From Rusavskia elegans (lineage: Eukaryota > Ascomycota > Lecanoromycetes > Teloschistales > Teloschistaceae), in NCBI GenBank assembly GCA_011316305.1, contig SAUG01000034.1, forward strand, positions 1 to 64,000: 64,000 nt of DNA, in the 5' to 3' direction. This document shows, one piece after another, positions 34,166 to 45,465 of this stretch. How positions within the stretch are numbered: position 1 is the first letter of the stretch; each line of letters begins with the position of its first letter. A program made the position numbers and the translations under genes. A model generated the notes under the pieces. The model was not told the DNA's origin, made no database searches, and was given only the letters and a program-made list of their open reading frames with translations.

Positions 34166-35369
34166 GCTGGCAGCTCCACTGTGGCCGATATTAGTCTTTA
34201 TGGCACCAATCATCAGCGCGTTTTGCTCAGGGGTTCGGCTTGTATTCATGGCCTTTGACACAGCGTGGACTTCCAAAGGATCCTGATCGCTGTACCGGTT
34301 CTGTGGCATTCGAAAGAGCCAGTCAGGCGGGGATCGAGTTCACCGCCGCGATGGTAAGCATGCCGAACAACGTCAACCTGGCCTTGCTTGTTGGGGTGAG
34401 TGATCCCCACGGCAGGCACCTTACCATTCGAGTTGACAGCGCTGGACCTGATGACAGCACGAATGAGATCATTGCCTCGGATGGCGTCGTTAAGACGTTT
34501 TTAAAACACCGCGCCGACACCTTCAGCACGACCATATCCATCAGCTTTTTCGTCGAATGTGTGGCAGGTAGATGTGGGCGACAGTACGCCCGACTTGGCA
34601 GTGTTCATGTGCTGGTCAACATTGAGAACCAAATTGGTGCCTGTTCATGGTTACTCAAAGGGTTGCAAGCATTGTGGATGGCGTAGACCGAGGAAGAACA
34701 AGCAGTATTGCAAGTGATCGAAGGTCCCTTCAAGTTGAAGACATGGTTGACTCGATTGCTGGCGACACCTGGGTTGACACCGGTAGCTGCGTAACTGTGT
34801 CGGAAATCAGGCTCCTTGAATGACATTTGTTGGAAATCGGCGGTAAAGCTCCCAGTGAAGCAAGCGGTATTGCTACCGTTAATCGACTGCAACGTCTGGC
34901 CTCCAGACTCGAACGCCTCGCAGCAGACTTCCAATAGCTTTCGCTGCTGGGGATCCATTCACATGGCCTCGACTGGCGAGATGCCGAAAAGTGCACGATC
35001 GAACTCCTTGAGATCACTCTGGAGGAAGTACCCATCATGAACATTGAAGCTGCCTGGGCGATCATTGTTGGGATTCAAATGCGAATCAATGTTAAAACAC
35101 GAGGCAGGGACTTTGGGAGTCTGTCCGCTTCTCTTGATCATCAGATCCCAAAAATCTGATGGAAAGGTGATATCGCCGGGTAGGCGACATCCCATGCCGA
35201 CCACTGCGATAGATTCGAGCTGCTGAGAAAGGGGCTTCTCGTGGTAGCCGGAGAAGGAGATGGCGGGGTACTCTTCATCGTAGACAATGCGGGTGCCATC
35301 GGCGTGGTTGTTCCTGCGTTCCGGGAAGGAGGAGGAGGAGGAGCTCGAAGCATCGCGGATGAAAGGCAT
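34166..35369 (-). pseudogene. PKS ketosynthase N-terminal part, inverted and broken
   Basis: The minus-strand start at 35369 leads to IAVVGMGCRLPGD, the opening of a highly reducing type I PKS ketosynthase. MDPQQRKLLEVCCEAFE and SITCNTACSSS, with the active-site Cys, follow, then GYGRAEGVGAV, the His motif read as ECHRTGTAI (Gly replaced by Arg), and finally TNIGHSGAAS. KS homology stops at 34166. Lesions include a TGA at 34959-34961 before MDPQQR, a frame change near 34640, a TAA at 34501-34503 and a one-base shift near 34285. The remainder of the same domain continues on the opposite strand at 35809, so this fragment has been inverted relative to the rest of the gene. Confidence 0.88.
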
Positions 35370-35808
35370 GTTCGTATCGTGGCGGTAGATTTGATGCGAG
35401 TAAGAAGGCAGGTGTCGCTGGCTCTATATGGCTTTCTTCTTGTTGAATCTGTTTCCAGTACAAAAATGAAATCTGGATCTATCGTGTATGATCTATAAGC
35501 ATTTGGTAAAGTTTCCCTTGACTTATACCGTTGCCGGCGGATACTTGGTATCTGTGAACAGTGGCACCTTGTATCTCCCTATATACAGGCAGCGAACTCA
35601 CACTTGCCTGTGTCCATACGGTTCCTTTCCCAAATTTCGCCGCCTTCCTCCCTTCTCATGGCGTTGGAGAGGCAAGTCCGCCAAATCGAAACGATCTACG
35701 TCAGCATACCCGTGTTGACCGTACTGACGGCGGCCCGAGTATGTATTGCTGTGATCGCTGAGGCTAGGCGGGTACGTGGAGTGACCCTGCATACCTTATG
35801 TTCCTACA
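35370..35808. other. Former PKS upstream region, now internal to the rearranged locus
   Basis: Sequence immediately 5' of the PKS start codon on the minus strand. It contains no convincing gene. It includes TATACAGG and TATATACAGG-like sequence near 35580 but no clear promoter element. Confidence 0.4.
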
Positions 35809-38800
35809 GGTCTATCAGCAGTCATCAAGGCCTGCTTGATCGTGGAGAAAGGCATGATACCATCAACCAAAGGTGTGGCCAACCCAAGCAAGAAGATCGA
35901 CTGGAAAGGTTAGAAAGCCTCAGTCGTGAAGGAACCAACTCCTTTCCCGGCTCATCTGCCCGTCCGTCGAGTGAGCGTCAACTCGTTCGGCTACGGTGGC
36001 ACCAACGGCCATGTTCTCATCGAAAATGTCGAATCGTTAGTCCCAGGCTACAAGCATGGACAAAGTAAGGCCAAGTCCCGCCGAGCTCGCCAGCAGAAGC
36101 AACCTTACTTGATCCCATTGTCGGCCCACAACAAACCCACACTCAAGTGTAACATTGACGCGGTCGGGAAAGTTGCTGGAAAGTACGACTTGCTCGATCT
36201 ATCTTACACCTTGGCTAATCGCCGGTCCAATCTGCAAAGCGAAGGATTCGTCGTGGCTAATTGTGCCACTCTTGACAGTGTTTTCGCCAATAGTGCCGAC
36301 TCATTATCCTTCCTCGAAAAGAAAAAACGACCTACCGTTGGCTTCGCCTTCACTGGCCAAGGTGCACAGTGGGCGCGCATGGGTGTTAAGCTTATGAATT
36401 ATTACCCAAGCTTCATGGGGACCATTCGCAAGCTCGACCAGGCTCTCCAGGATCTCCCAGAAGCCCCGGAATGGACAATCGAAGACGCGGTCATGGAAAG
36501 TCCCGAGACATCTCAAGTGAGCGAAGCAGAATTCTCTCAACCACTCTGCACTGCGGTTCAAGTGGCTGTTGTGGACCTACTGTCCACCTGGGGTGCAGAA
36601 CATTTCGTGACCGTTGGGCATTCCTCCGGCGAGATCGGTGCCGCTTTCGCCGCAGGTTTCATCTCCGCCACTGAAGCCATCATCGTTGCCTACTACCGCG
36701 GCCTATTCGTCCGCGACGTCAACACCAACGGTGCGATGATGGCAGTTGGCCTTGGAGCTGAAGGCGTCGAACCCTATCTGGAGGGCACTGATGGCAAAAT
36801 GGTCATAGCTTTTCATAATAGCCCCATGAGTGTCACACTGTCCGGCGACACAAATGCTCTCAAGACGGTACAGGCCAAGCTAGACGCCGAGAAAATCTTT
36901 GCTCGACCTGTCAAGACTGGTGGCAAGGCCTATCACTCGTACCACATGCAGGCCGTAGCGGACTCACACAAGGCACATCTCCAAGCAGCGAAGGCCGCTG
37001 CGCCCTTTAAACGACCATCTCCCTCAAAGGCCAGGATGGTTTCCTCCGTTACCGATTTAGTCCTCGACCCCAATCATGTCGTCAATGAAGAATACTGGTG
37101 CCAGAACTTGACCTCCCGGTACTATTCAATCAAGCCGTTCAGAGAATTGCGACAGACGAGCAATTTTCCAAGGTCGATCTGATAGTCGAGATAGGACCTC
37201 ATTCTGCTCTGTCAGGGCCATTCGTCAGATCGGCGTTGAATTTGGCTTTGACAAGCTGGGATACGTTCCTCCCCTTCTCTGAGGTGCCACCGATTCAGCT
37301 GCTCAGCTCCTGAAAGTGGCTGGTGAGCTTTGGATCTGCAATTACCCCCTGAACCTCGAACGCGTAACTGTGCAGGAGGAAGTCTCCACGTCAGGCAAGA
37401 TGAAATTGAAGAAAGGCGAGGTTCTGGTCGAGCTACCTCGATAGCAATGGAACTATGCGAAGAATTTGTGGGTCGAGCCACGCCAATCTGCCGAGCAGCG
37501 TGCACCAAAGCATGCTCGTCACGACATTCTCGGATCACGCATGCCCGGAGGCTCCCAAACTGAGCCCATTTGGAGGAACGTACTCCGCATCAGGGACGTG
37601 CCTTGGCTTCGTGGCCACTCGCTCGGTGGTGAAGCAGTGTTCCCGGCCGCTGGATAGATACTTTTCAATGGCCATGGAAGCCGCTACGCAGATCAACGAA
37701 GACAGCGACCATCCACAGGTCATCAGCGTATACGTCCTCCGAGATGTATCCATCAAGGCTGCTTTAGTGACGCCAGATACAGATGATGGCATTGAAGTCC
37801 TTTCCTCAATGCGCCCATCAATTTTCAACAGAGACCGAGGCCACCATCACCTGGTGGGACTTCAATGTGTCCTCCATCGACGAAGCTGGACACGTTCAAA
37901 ATCACATGACTGGCACCATCAGTATCAACACATGACAATGAGGTCGGACACCCAAGAAAGTACCGAACTTGCCTCAGCGCACCACTGGCAAAGCTTGGAA
38001 CCAGGCTCTAAAAGAGGTTGGGTTCGACTATAGGAGAGGGCTTCCAAAATATGCAGGATATCCGATCTGATGGCAAGAACTTCGTCGCATCGTCCAAGAC
38101 CGTCATCAAACAGGAAAGCGGGACTATGGAAGGAGAGAGCAGACACGTCTTGCATCCGGGAACCGTAGACTCGATCCTACAGCTGATTGTTGTGTCGATC
38201 TATGCTGCACGCGTTGCAGACATGGGCTGTGGAGCTGTTCCAACACCATAATTGAGGCCGAAGAGAATATCGAAGCCACCAAAGCCTCGGTCAAAGCCTG
38301 CAAGAATGCCAGGGTTCAGCAAGCCGACTTGTCAAGAGACCTCGTTGAACAAGGGTTGGCAGAAGGAGCATACGACCTCCTCATTGCACCAAGCGGCACA
38401 ACTGATCTCACCACTATTCGAAGTCTCTTGAAGACCGGTGGCCGTGCCCTCCTCGCAGGCAACGAGGTTGCTGGTTCAGCTTTGCAACGTGCAGGCTTCT
38501 CAGGCGTAGACGTTGCTTTCTCAAGCAAGGACAATAGTTCACTGGTGTTGACTACAGCCATGAAACCTGAGTAGAATGGTCATGCTAATGGAGTCGACAA
38601 CAAGATGGCCTTAGTGTACCGAACCGAGCCAACGAAGATCGTCTCTAAGGTCGCCGAAGCTGCGAAAGACATGGGCTGGATCGTTCGATCAACACCCTTG
38701 AAGAACTGCATCGGCGCTGCAGGAGAGCATATTATCATGCTTGCAGATTTCGAAAGTTCATTACTGTCGACACTGCGAGGAGATGGGTTGACCGGCCTGC

Positions 38801-41374
38801 GCAATCTCACCACAAGCACCTCCTCGATCCTCTGAGTTACCCGTGGCGGCCTCCTATGGGTCAAATACCGGAGTACGGCATGGTCGCTGGCCTTGCAAGA
38901 TCCGTCATCTCGGAGAATGCCTCGGTGGACTTGAAAACTCTGGACTTCGTCACAGATAATACTTCGGATGCGGACATCATCAGCAACACTACAAAGCCTG
39001 CAGACCGACAAGTCACGAAACTCGAGACTCAGGAAACAGAATACTGCTTGGAAATGGCTTTACACACATCAGTCGTCTCCTACCCAACGAGAGTCTGAAC
39101 GCCCAGTACGCTACCGATGAACATGACACGCATGGTGCTCCGATGAGCGATGACAGGCGCCTTGTAGGAAAGGTCCAGTCTGGAAAGGTTGTATTTGAGC
39201 CCGATCAAAGAACGAAGGAGCCGGTCAGGCCCAATGATGTAGAGGTCAAACTTGTCCTTAGAGGCCTCTCGTCATCACTGGCAGTGACTACCCTACAATG
39301 TTCAGCCATGAGATCTTCGGTATTGTATCCCAACTCGGCGAAGATGTCCACAACCTCAAGGTCGGAGATGGCGTGGTGGGCTTCTCCTTCGACAAATTCC
39401 CTACCTACCAGCGAACACCCGCGGACCTTGTCCAGGAGCTTGAGCGCGATGACGTTGCCGAGGAGCTTGCAGCTTTACCCATGGCTTATGCTGCGGCTAT
39501 CTACGGGTTGATGAATCTTGCGATGACCGAAGCTGGCGAGAACGTCTTGATCATGAATGCCACGGGAGCGGCCGGACTCGCAGCGATCAAGATCTGCGAT
39601 GTCATGAAGGCAAATACTTTCGTCTGCGTCGATTCGGACGAGGAAGCCAACATTTTGATGACTGAGTTCAACCTGGCCGATCGTCAAATCCTCCGCCCTT
39701 CAGATCAATCCATTTCATTCCCAAATGCATACTCTTACAGGCGACCACGGCATCCATCTTGTCTTCAGCTGCGCTTTCTCCTCATCGACCGTTTCTCGCG
39801 AATGCTGGAGACATCTCGCACCATTTGGTCGCTTAGTTGACTTTGGCTGCAAGAATGCCCTGAAGAGATCTGTTCTGGATACTTTACCTCTGCGTACCGG
39901 CGCAAACTATCTGTCTTTCGATCTCCTCGAACTGTACAGCTGGGAGTGGGAAATTCTTGCCAGTCTGCTGCGGCTCACAGTACAATTCTACCGCCTCTAC
40001 CGGTCGCAACATATTTCCCCAATTGGTCCCATCGGCGTGAAGAACATCGCAGACCTTGACAGCGCAGTAGCCTCCTATAGTGACAACTTCCTCAACGCAA
40101 AGACACTTATTTCCTACGGTCAGTCGGAGAAACAGGTCAAGGTCATCCCTAAGCGACCCAACCTTAAATTCCACCATGATGCCACTTATCTTTTAGTCGG
40201 TTGCTTGGGCGGTGTAGGACGGACTTGACTTCTTGGATGATGGAACGTGGCGCTCGCAGGTTCGCCTTGCTGTCAAGATCGGGAACAGACTCAAAGCAAG
40301 CTGCTATCTTGGTGGAAGATGTCGAGACAGCAGGTGCTGCGGTCCAAGTGATCAGAGGTGAGGCAAAATCCAAGGACGATGTCGATGGAGCCTTGAAGAG
40401 CATTCGGGCCGAATATCCGATCCGTGGTGTAGTCAATGCTGCGATGGTGCTCAGGGTGAGTCAAGTTCTGTAATTTGAATGATCATTAGTAACGTTTATG
40501 TCAAGATGGGCTCTTTCACTCCATGTCGTACGGCAACTGGGTTACATCCACTCAGCCCAAGGTTCAGGGCGGTATCAATCTCCATAACGCGCTCAAGAAC
40601 ACCCCACTAGACTGGTTCATACTTCATCAACTTCGGGAACGCTGGGTACTCCTGGTCAAGCCAATTACTCCGCCGGCAACAGCTTCATGGACTCCCTCGC
40701 TCGGCATCGTGTCGCGAACGGGCTGCCAGCAATTTCCTTGGTGCTGCCTATGGTTTTAGGCGTAGGTGTAGTAGCAGAACACCCAGAGATCGAGGAAGCC
40801 CTGAAACGCAAGGGCATCTATGGCATTGATGCGGAGGATCTCCTTGAATCGTTCGAAGCCTCGATGCTCCTCCAGCAAACCAAGCACTCGATCGATCATG
40901 GCGTCGTCGGCTTTAACCCGCAATTGCTCCAGAAGTCCATCAACGATGGGGAACGACTGATGCATTCTGGCTGGAAGACGCTCGCTTCGAGTCGCTTCTC
41001 CACTCCATGTCCGCGTCGGAGGGAGCTGCATTGAGCGTCACCAAGAGCGCAAAGACACCTGCGGAAGCAGTAAAATACTTGTCTGAGTATTTCGTCGCGA
41101 AATTGGCTAGGCTACTTCTCGTCGACCTCGACGACTTTGAGCCAGACGTCAAACCAATTGCGGAATACGTGTAAGCATCTCTTCTTCTCCAAGCTTGAAC
41201 TGCGCTGACTATCTTGGTAGACTTCACTCGATGATAGGAGCTGAGCTGAGGAACTGAATTTTCAAAGAGCTGGGCCTTGATATCCCGTTCCAGCAACTGC
41301 TCGGACCTGCCCTGACCATCACCAAGTTTGCGACCCAAGCGTGCGCGAACCAAGGCCAGGTGCTGGAGGGATGA
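35809..41374 (+). pseudogene. Highly reducing PKS, KS C-terminus to ACP, degenerate
   Basis: Domains in order: KS end (VSVNSFGYGGTNGHVL); acyltransferase (GFAFTGQGAQW; active-site GHSSGE near 36617; an open frame of 418 codons at 35926-37182); dehydratase (GHSLGGEAVFPAAG near 37640). A C-terminal scrap of methyltransferase follows (EGAYDLLIAPSG), then enoyl reductase (NATGAAGLAAIK near 39560), ketoreductase ([22 protein letters not shown]) and acyl carrier protein (HSMIGAELRN near 41230), ending at 41374. Introns are still visible, for example 40455-40505. Lesions include a TAG near 35915, a frameshift near 37150, a GATA duplication near 37656, a TAG at about 38572, a TGA near 38833, frameshifts near 40225 and 40625, and a TGA near 41253. 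It would have built a reduced polyketide; it cannot now. Confidence 0.9.
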
Positions 41375-41473
41375 AAGTTAGAGAGTCGAATAGTGAGGAT
41401 CTTCTTTCATTAACATTCCGTTCTCTAGCTCGTTCCAAAAGTACAGCTTCTTTGAGGCATAGCCATTTTAGAT

Positions 41474-41890
41474 GGGTCTTTCTAACCGTGCCCCCCTGCC
41501 TTTCTACTCGTGCCCCCTTTGAGTCATAAGCGCGAGATTCCGCGGAGACGATACTTAATCGGGCGTAGCGATACGCCTAATTATATAGGCGTATTAACGG
41601 CTGCCTAAGTATCCTTCCTATCGCTTCTTACTCGCTGCCGATGGAATTACCCCGCTTATAGGAGACCGCCCAAATCTTTACAACTAAGGATTATAGTAGG
41701 TAGTTGAAGAAGAGAAATCTCTAAGGTTATTTATAAAGAGTAGGGTATAGCCCTATATAACCGCCAGTGGAACAGAGAGAGCGGTATCTGGTCCTTGCCG
41801 CGTAGTAGTATCGATACTGTAGATCAAGTACCTTGGCCCGCGCCTATGACTCAGAGGGGGCAAGGTAGGGGGGCACGGTTAGGAAGACCC
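41474..41890. mobile_element. TIR element with 8-bp target duplication, hAT-like MITE
   Basis: Ends are imperfect inverted repeats of about 60 bp. The left begins GGGTCTTTCTAACCGTGCCC, and the right gives GGGTCTTCCTAACCGTGCCC when reversed. Both continue to a GAGTCATA block with a small length difference. Identical TTTTAGAT octamers flank it (41466-41473 and 41891-41898). It is 417 bp with no open frame. It is inserted 99 bp beyond the last PKS codon. Confidence 0.88.
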
Positions 41891-41898
41891 TTTTAGAT

Positions 41899-42226
41899 GA
41901 TGACATTCAAATGGCATTCCAAGCATCGTCTTCGACTTCAACATCAATGCAACGCCGTATCATTTTCGCCAACTTCTAAACCCTCGATCTTTGTCCAGGA
42001 CGCGTGAAGGCGATTGCTCGGTTGGACGAACATGAACATAGCAGACGTACTTGATATGCAGCTGTGCACCCCTGACCGCGATTATTTTTGACGCGCAAGC
42101 GTAGAACCACGCTAGCTTAGCCCTACGATAACCGACGTCAGATAGCAATTGCTTCTCGTCGTATGTTGCAACCGAAAACATTGATCAATTGGACGAGACC
42201 TCTCTAAGCAACCTCAATCGCCCATC
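41899..42226. other. Upstream region of the ARPC3 gene
   Basis: About 330 bp with no gene. This marks the switch from decayed accessory DNA to the compact housekeeping block. Confidence 0.5.
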
Positions 42227-43137
42227 ATGCCCGTGAAGTCCCCACGAAACGCCCCACTTTTCACATCTCTAACCACATCATAGGCCTACCACTCCATCTT
42301 CCTCCAAGACACCGACGTCCGCCTGATCGGTACAGCCCCTTCCCTTCCCTTCCTCTCCTCCCTTTTCCCCAAAGAACAGAACGCTCTCCTAACACCTACA
42401 TCATCACAGCCAACTTCCCTCTCCTCCCCCTCCGCACCCGCACCCGAGGTCCCGCCTACACACTCCCCGCCCTCCCATCCTCAACACCCGCCCACGAAGC
42501 TCCAGACCCAGACTCGGAATCCTACGATGCGTTAGATGAAGTACTCTCACTATACCGCGCCAACACATTCTTTCGCAACTTCGAGATCAAGGGACCGGCG
42601 GATCGGTTACTGATCTATGGGATCTTGACCGTGGGGGAATTATTGGGGAAGGTTCCAAAGGTGGGAGGGGCGAGGGAAGGGGAGAAGGTATGTGTAGGTC
42701 TTCTCCGTATCGAGGGAGATGCGGAGAATGTAGATGGGTGGAGTGTTTAGCCCGCCGGGGATGGTTCTTGCAAATACATATAACTGGGGGATCTACGATT
42801 GCTGACCACTTCACGAATATTTACAGGCATTGATGAACACAGCTCTCGACAATCAATTCGCCATCCCCGGCGACGCAGGCTTTCCTTTAAACCAAGCGTT
42901 CGAGGCGCCGAGGGATAGGCAGGATGCGGAAACGTTGAGGCAATATCTTTCGCAAGTCAGGCAGGAGCTTGCGATACGGTTATTGGCGAGATTATATGCG
43001 GGCAATAGCAGTACGCCGTCAAAGGTATGTAATACATCAATGAAGGCTTGATCAGGTGGAGCAGAAGGGCCTAATGTGTTGTTGTGTAGTGGTGGCTAAG
43101 TTTCACGAAACGGAAATTCATGGGGAAATCTCTATAG
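42227..43137 (+). CDS. ARC18: Arp2/3 complex subunit 3 (ARPC3/p21-Arc)
   Basis: A subunit of the seven-member Arp2/3 complex that nucleates branched actin at endocytic patches. Five exons join in frame: 42227-42232, 42284-42329, 42410-42687, 42827-43024 and 43090-43137, giving 191 residues. The first exon is just Met-Pro. Diagnostic segments are AYHSIFLQD, NFPLLPLRTRTRGPAY, YRANTFFRNFEIKGPADRLL, ALMNTALDNQFAIPGDAGFP, AFEAPRDRQDAETLRQYLSQ and the C-terminus WWLSFTKRKFMGKSL. Length and order match the family. It is convergent with TRM6, whose stop lies only 76 bp beyond. Confidence 0.95.
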
Positions 43138-43212
43138 GAATTGTCGATTGCCGAGCTGGAATCTCATCGAGCCGGAACATGCCAGGCACGGCCCTGGCTT
43201 AGTTGTTCGATG

Positions 43213-45029
43213 TTAGGATTCCATGATCTCCTCATCCTTCATCTTAATCACCTTCTCTCGTCGACTCTCACTTCCCTCCCTACCAACATCCTCCAACTTT
43301 CCCTTCCTCTTCTTGCTGATCCCTCTCGCCTCCACGCCCCCTTCGGCTGGCAACACCCTTGTCGCTGTGAACACATAGCCCTCTGCGCCTCCCTTTCTCG
43401 TCATGAGTGGATGCGTCCGCCCGGGTAATACCTGCCACGGCCGACAGTTAATCGTCTGAACCGTCGACGCAAGCAATAGCGTGGGGTTGACCGGAAAATC
43501 CTCGGTAGGCATCGCGTCGGGAGCAGGTGGATCATTCAGATAAGCCACTCGCCGTTGCGTCGAATAAAAATCCGCCAGCTCAACTAATGGTTCTATGGAT
43601 GGGGAGTAGACAACGACTTGCGCCGCTCCATGTAGTAGAGGCACGAGGTGGTGCAATATTGTTGGTGTATTCATTGGGGAGGCGACAACCAATCCATCAA
43701 AGTTGCCATGCCGGGTGTCGGAAACCACGGCAATGGTACGTTCCCACCGTCGACGTTTACGATAATGATTACTTCGTTTGCCGCTTTTCCACGTCTGGAC
43801 GACTTCCGGGGCGATATTTTCGGGTTCTGTGCAAGCGTTGTCGTCTTCGGGGTGGAGGAGTTGAAGCCAGGAGATTGATTTCAGGTGGCGGGACAAGGGG
43901 TGGGAAGGGGCGGGGTTCGCGGCGTCGAAATTGAAGTAGCGGAGCAGGGAGAGATTTGGTTGCGAGTTCGCATGGACAATCGTAATGGTGTTCGACTTGG
44001 CGGAATCAGTTTTTCGTTTGTCCGATCTTGGCTGTGAATCCTGAGATTTCTCTGGGAGTGGTTGCATATCACCATCGGGTTGTCCCTTGACTGGTGCGTC
44101 TGTGTATGTAGCAGTGGGTCTGGTCTCTTGCTCGTTCGGGGGGTGGAGTATTCCCAGTCTTTCTGCTGCCGCGGCGACCAGCAGTCCACCTGTCTCATCG
44201 ACCATCAACCATCGACCTTGTCTCATACTGCCAGGCTGGGAAGGGTGCTCTTCAGGTTGTGACGGCATGAAATGAACATTGGACCAGCTCCCAATCAAAG
44301 CCAGGGTCTCTTCTCGTAGCTCCATAGTCTTCGAAGCGTCCTTTTCAGTCATCATCCACCTAGCAAGCAGGGGTACGTCCATGGGAAGGACTGTGAATCG
44401 CCTCAAATACTTTTTCGTCTTCCGTAAAGTATATTTGGCAAGCGCGAACGCGGTCTTCTGATCCAGCGCAGAGTGCGAGTCCAGTATCTTGGCAATGAGG
44501 TCTCTTCCGGACCCCTTTCCCTCCGCTTTGAGCATCTCAATCTCTTCCATTGTCATGGTCTGACTTCGCGCATCATCAACAATATTGCGATTCGTCCGAA
44601 GCAGCACCTCGCCCTTCTGGTCCACGATCTCGAACTGAGCACGAGCTTCTTTGCCATTCGTATCGGCTTGTTCCTCTTCTTCCAGATCTGCGGGGTTCGA
44701 GGCCTCCTCATCCTTGATATCCGCGTAGAGTTCAGCGGGAGGTACAATGCGCAGCCCAGACCGCGCTCTGCCGTCCACTTGGTCCAGGATTTCATAGGTA
44801 TAGTGGTATGGTCGGCCAATAAGAAAGTTTGACTGAAAGGTACCATACTTTCCAACCGAGATGGTACTATCCCAAATCTTCAGCTCAAGCGTCCCGTCTT
44901 GGGGATAGAAAAGTTTCCTCACTCAAACTACATCACATACGTGTTAGGCTTGATCTCGTGTACGGTGTGTGAGCCTGAGGGCAAGCGTAAGACAACGTGA
45001 ACGCCTGGCCAGACGACCTCGGGCTGCAT
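43213..45029 (-). CDS. TRM6: tRNA (adenine58-N1)-methyltransferase non-catalytic subunit TRM6
   Basis: The partner of the catalytic TRM61/GCD14; together they make m1A58 in tRNA, including initiator tRNA, in the nucleus. Two exons, 45029-44941 and 44866-43213, are separated by a 74-bp intron (GTATGT..GATAG), giving 580 residues. The join gives HEIKPNT followed by TISVGKYGTFQSN and LIGRPYHYTYEI, the conserved N-terminal barrel of Gcd10 proteins. QTMTMEEIEMLK and the helix KTAFALAKYTLRKTKKYLRRF follow. A low-complexity acidic and proline-rich middle precedes a C-terminal Rossmann-like part (DGLVVASPMN; VVVYSPSIEPL) without a catalytic SAM motif. The basic tail (ISKKRKGKLED) is typical. The gene is divergent from the deubiquitinase gene. 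Confidence 0.93.
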
Positions 45030-45465
45030 TATGGAGTTGGGAAGGCTCGCTTTGATCTCAGAATTAGTACTGGCGCAGTGTGTTTCGTAGTGAATCTTCG
45101 GTTCTGAGACGCCCTGTCGCCAAGCTTTTCAAAATAGCCACAGCCTTATCGATTGTTGAACTACTTGGTGTCGAGGTATCCGTTATCATCAAGCTTGCGC
45201 GGCTGCTTTACGTCGCCTTTACGAGTACAGTACCGTCTGAACGGCGAACATCATTGATCACTGCTTTCACCACTCATTTTCATTCCTGTCGCGTCTTCAT
45301 CCCATGTCTCGATTGCACCGCCTCTTGAATGTGGCGCGGTAGCCACGATCTTCCGCTAACAACTCAAGGCAAATACCAGCGTCGACTCTAATCATCTCGT
45401 CACAGAAGGTCCGATCGCTCCTTGCTCATAAGTAGAAACTCGGCTCAACCTTGATTACTAGGTAC
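45030..45465. promoter_or_regulatory. Divergent promoter region, TRM6 / MINDY
   Basis: 436 bp between two start codons pointing away from each other. No open frame of note is present, and no motif stands out beyond general pyrimidine richness. Confidence 0.45.

Larger units (their letters stand above)
34166..35808. other. Inverted segment splitting the PKS gene
   Basis: KS homology runs on the minus strand to TNIGHSGAAS at 34166 and resumes on the plus strand at 35809 with GLSAVIKACL. These two pieces are normally contiguous in ketosynthases. Turning 34166-35808 around would place them end to end and put the PKS start and its upstream DNA (35370-35808) at the left. I see no long inverted repeat at the breakpoints. 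Confidence 0.8.
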
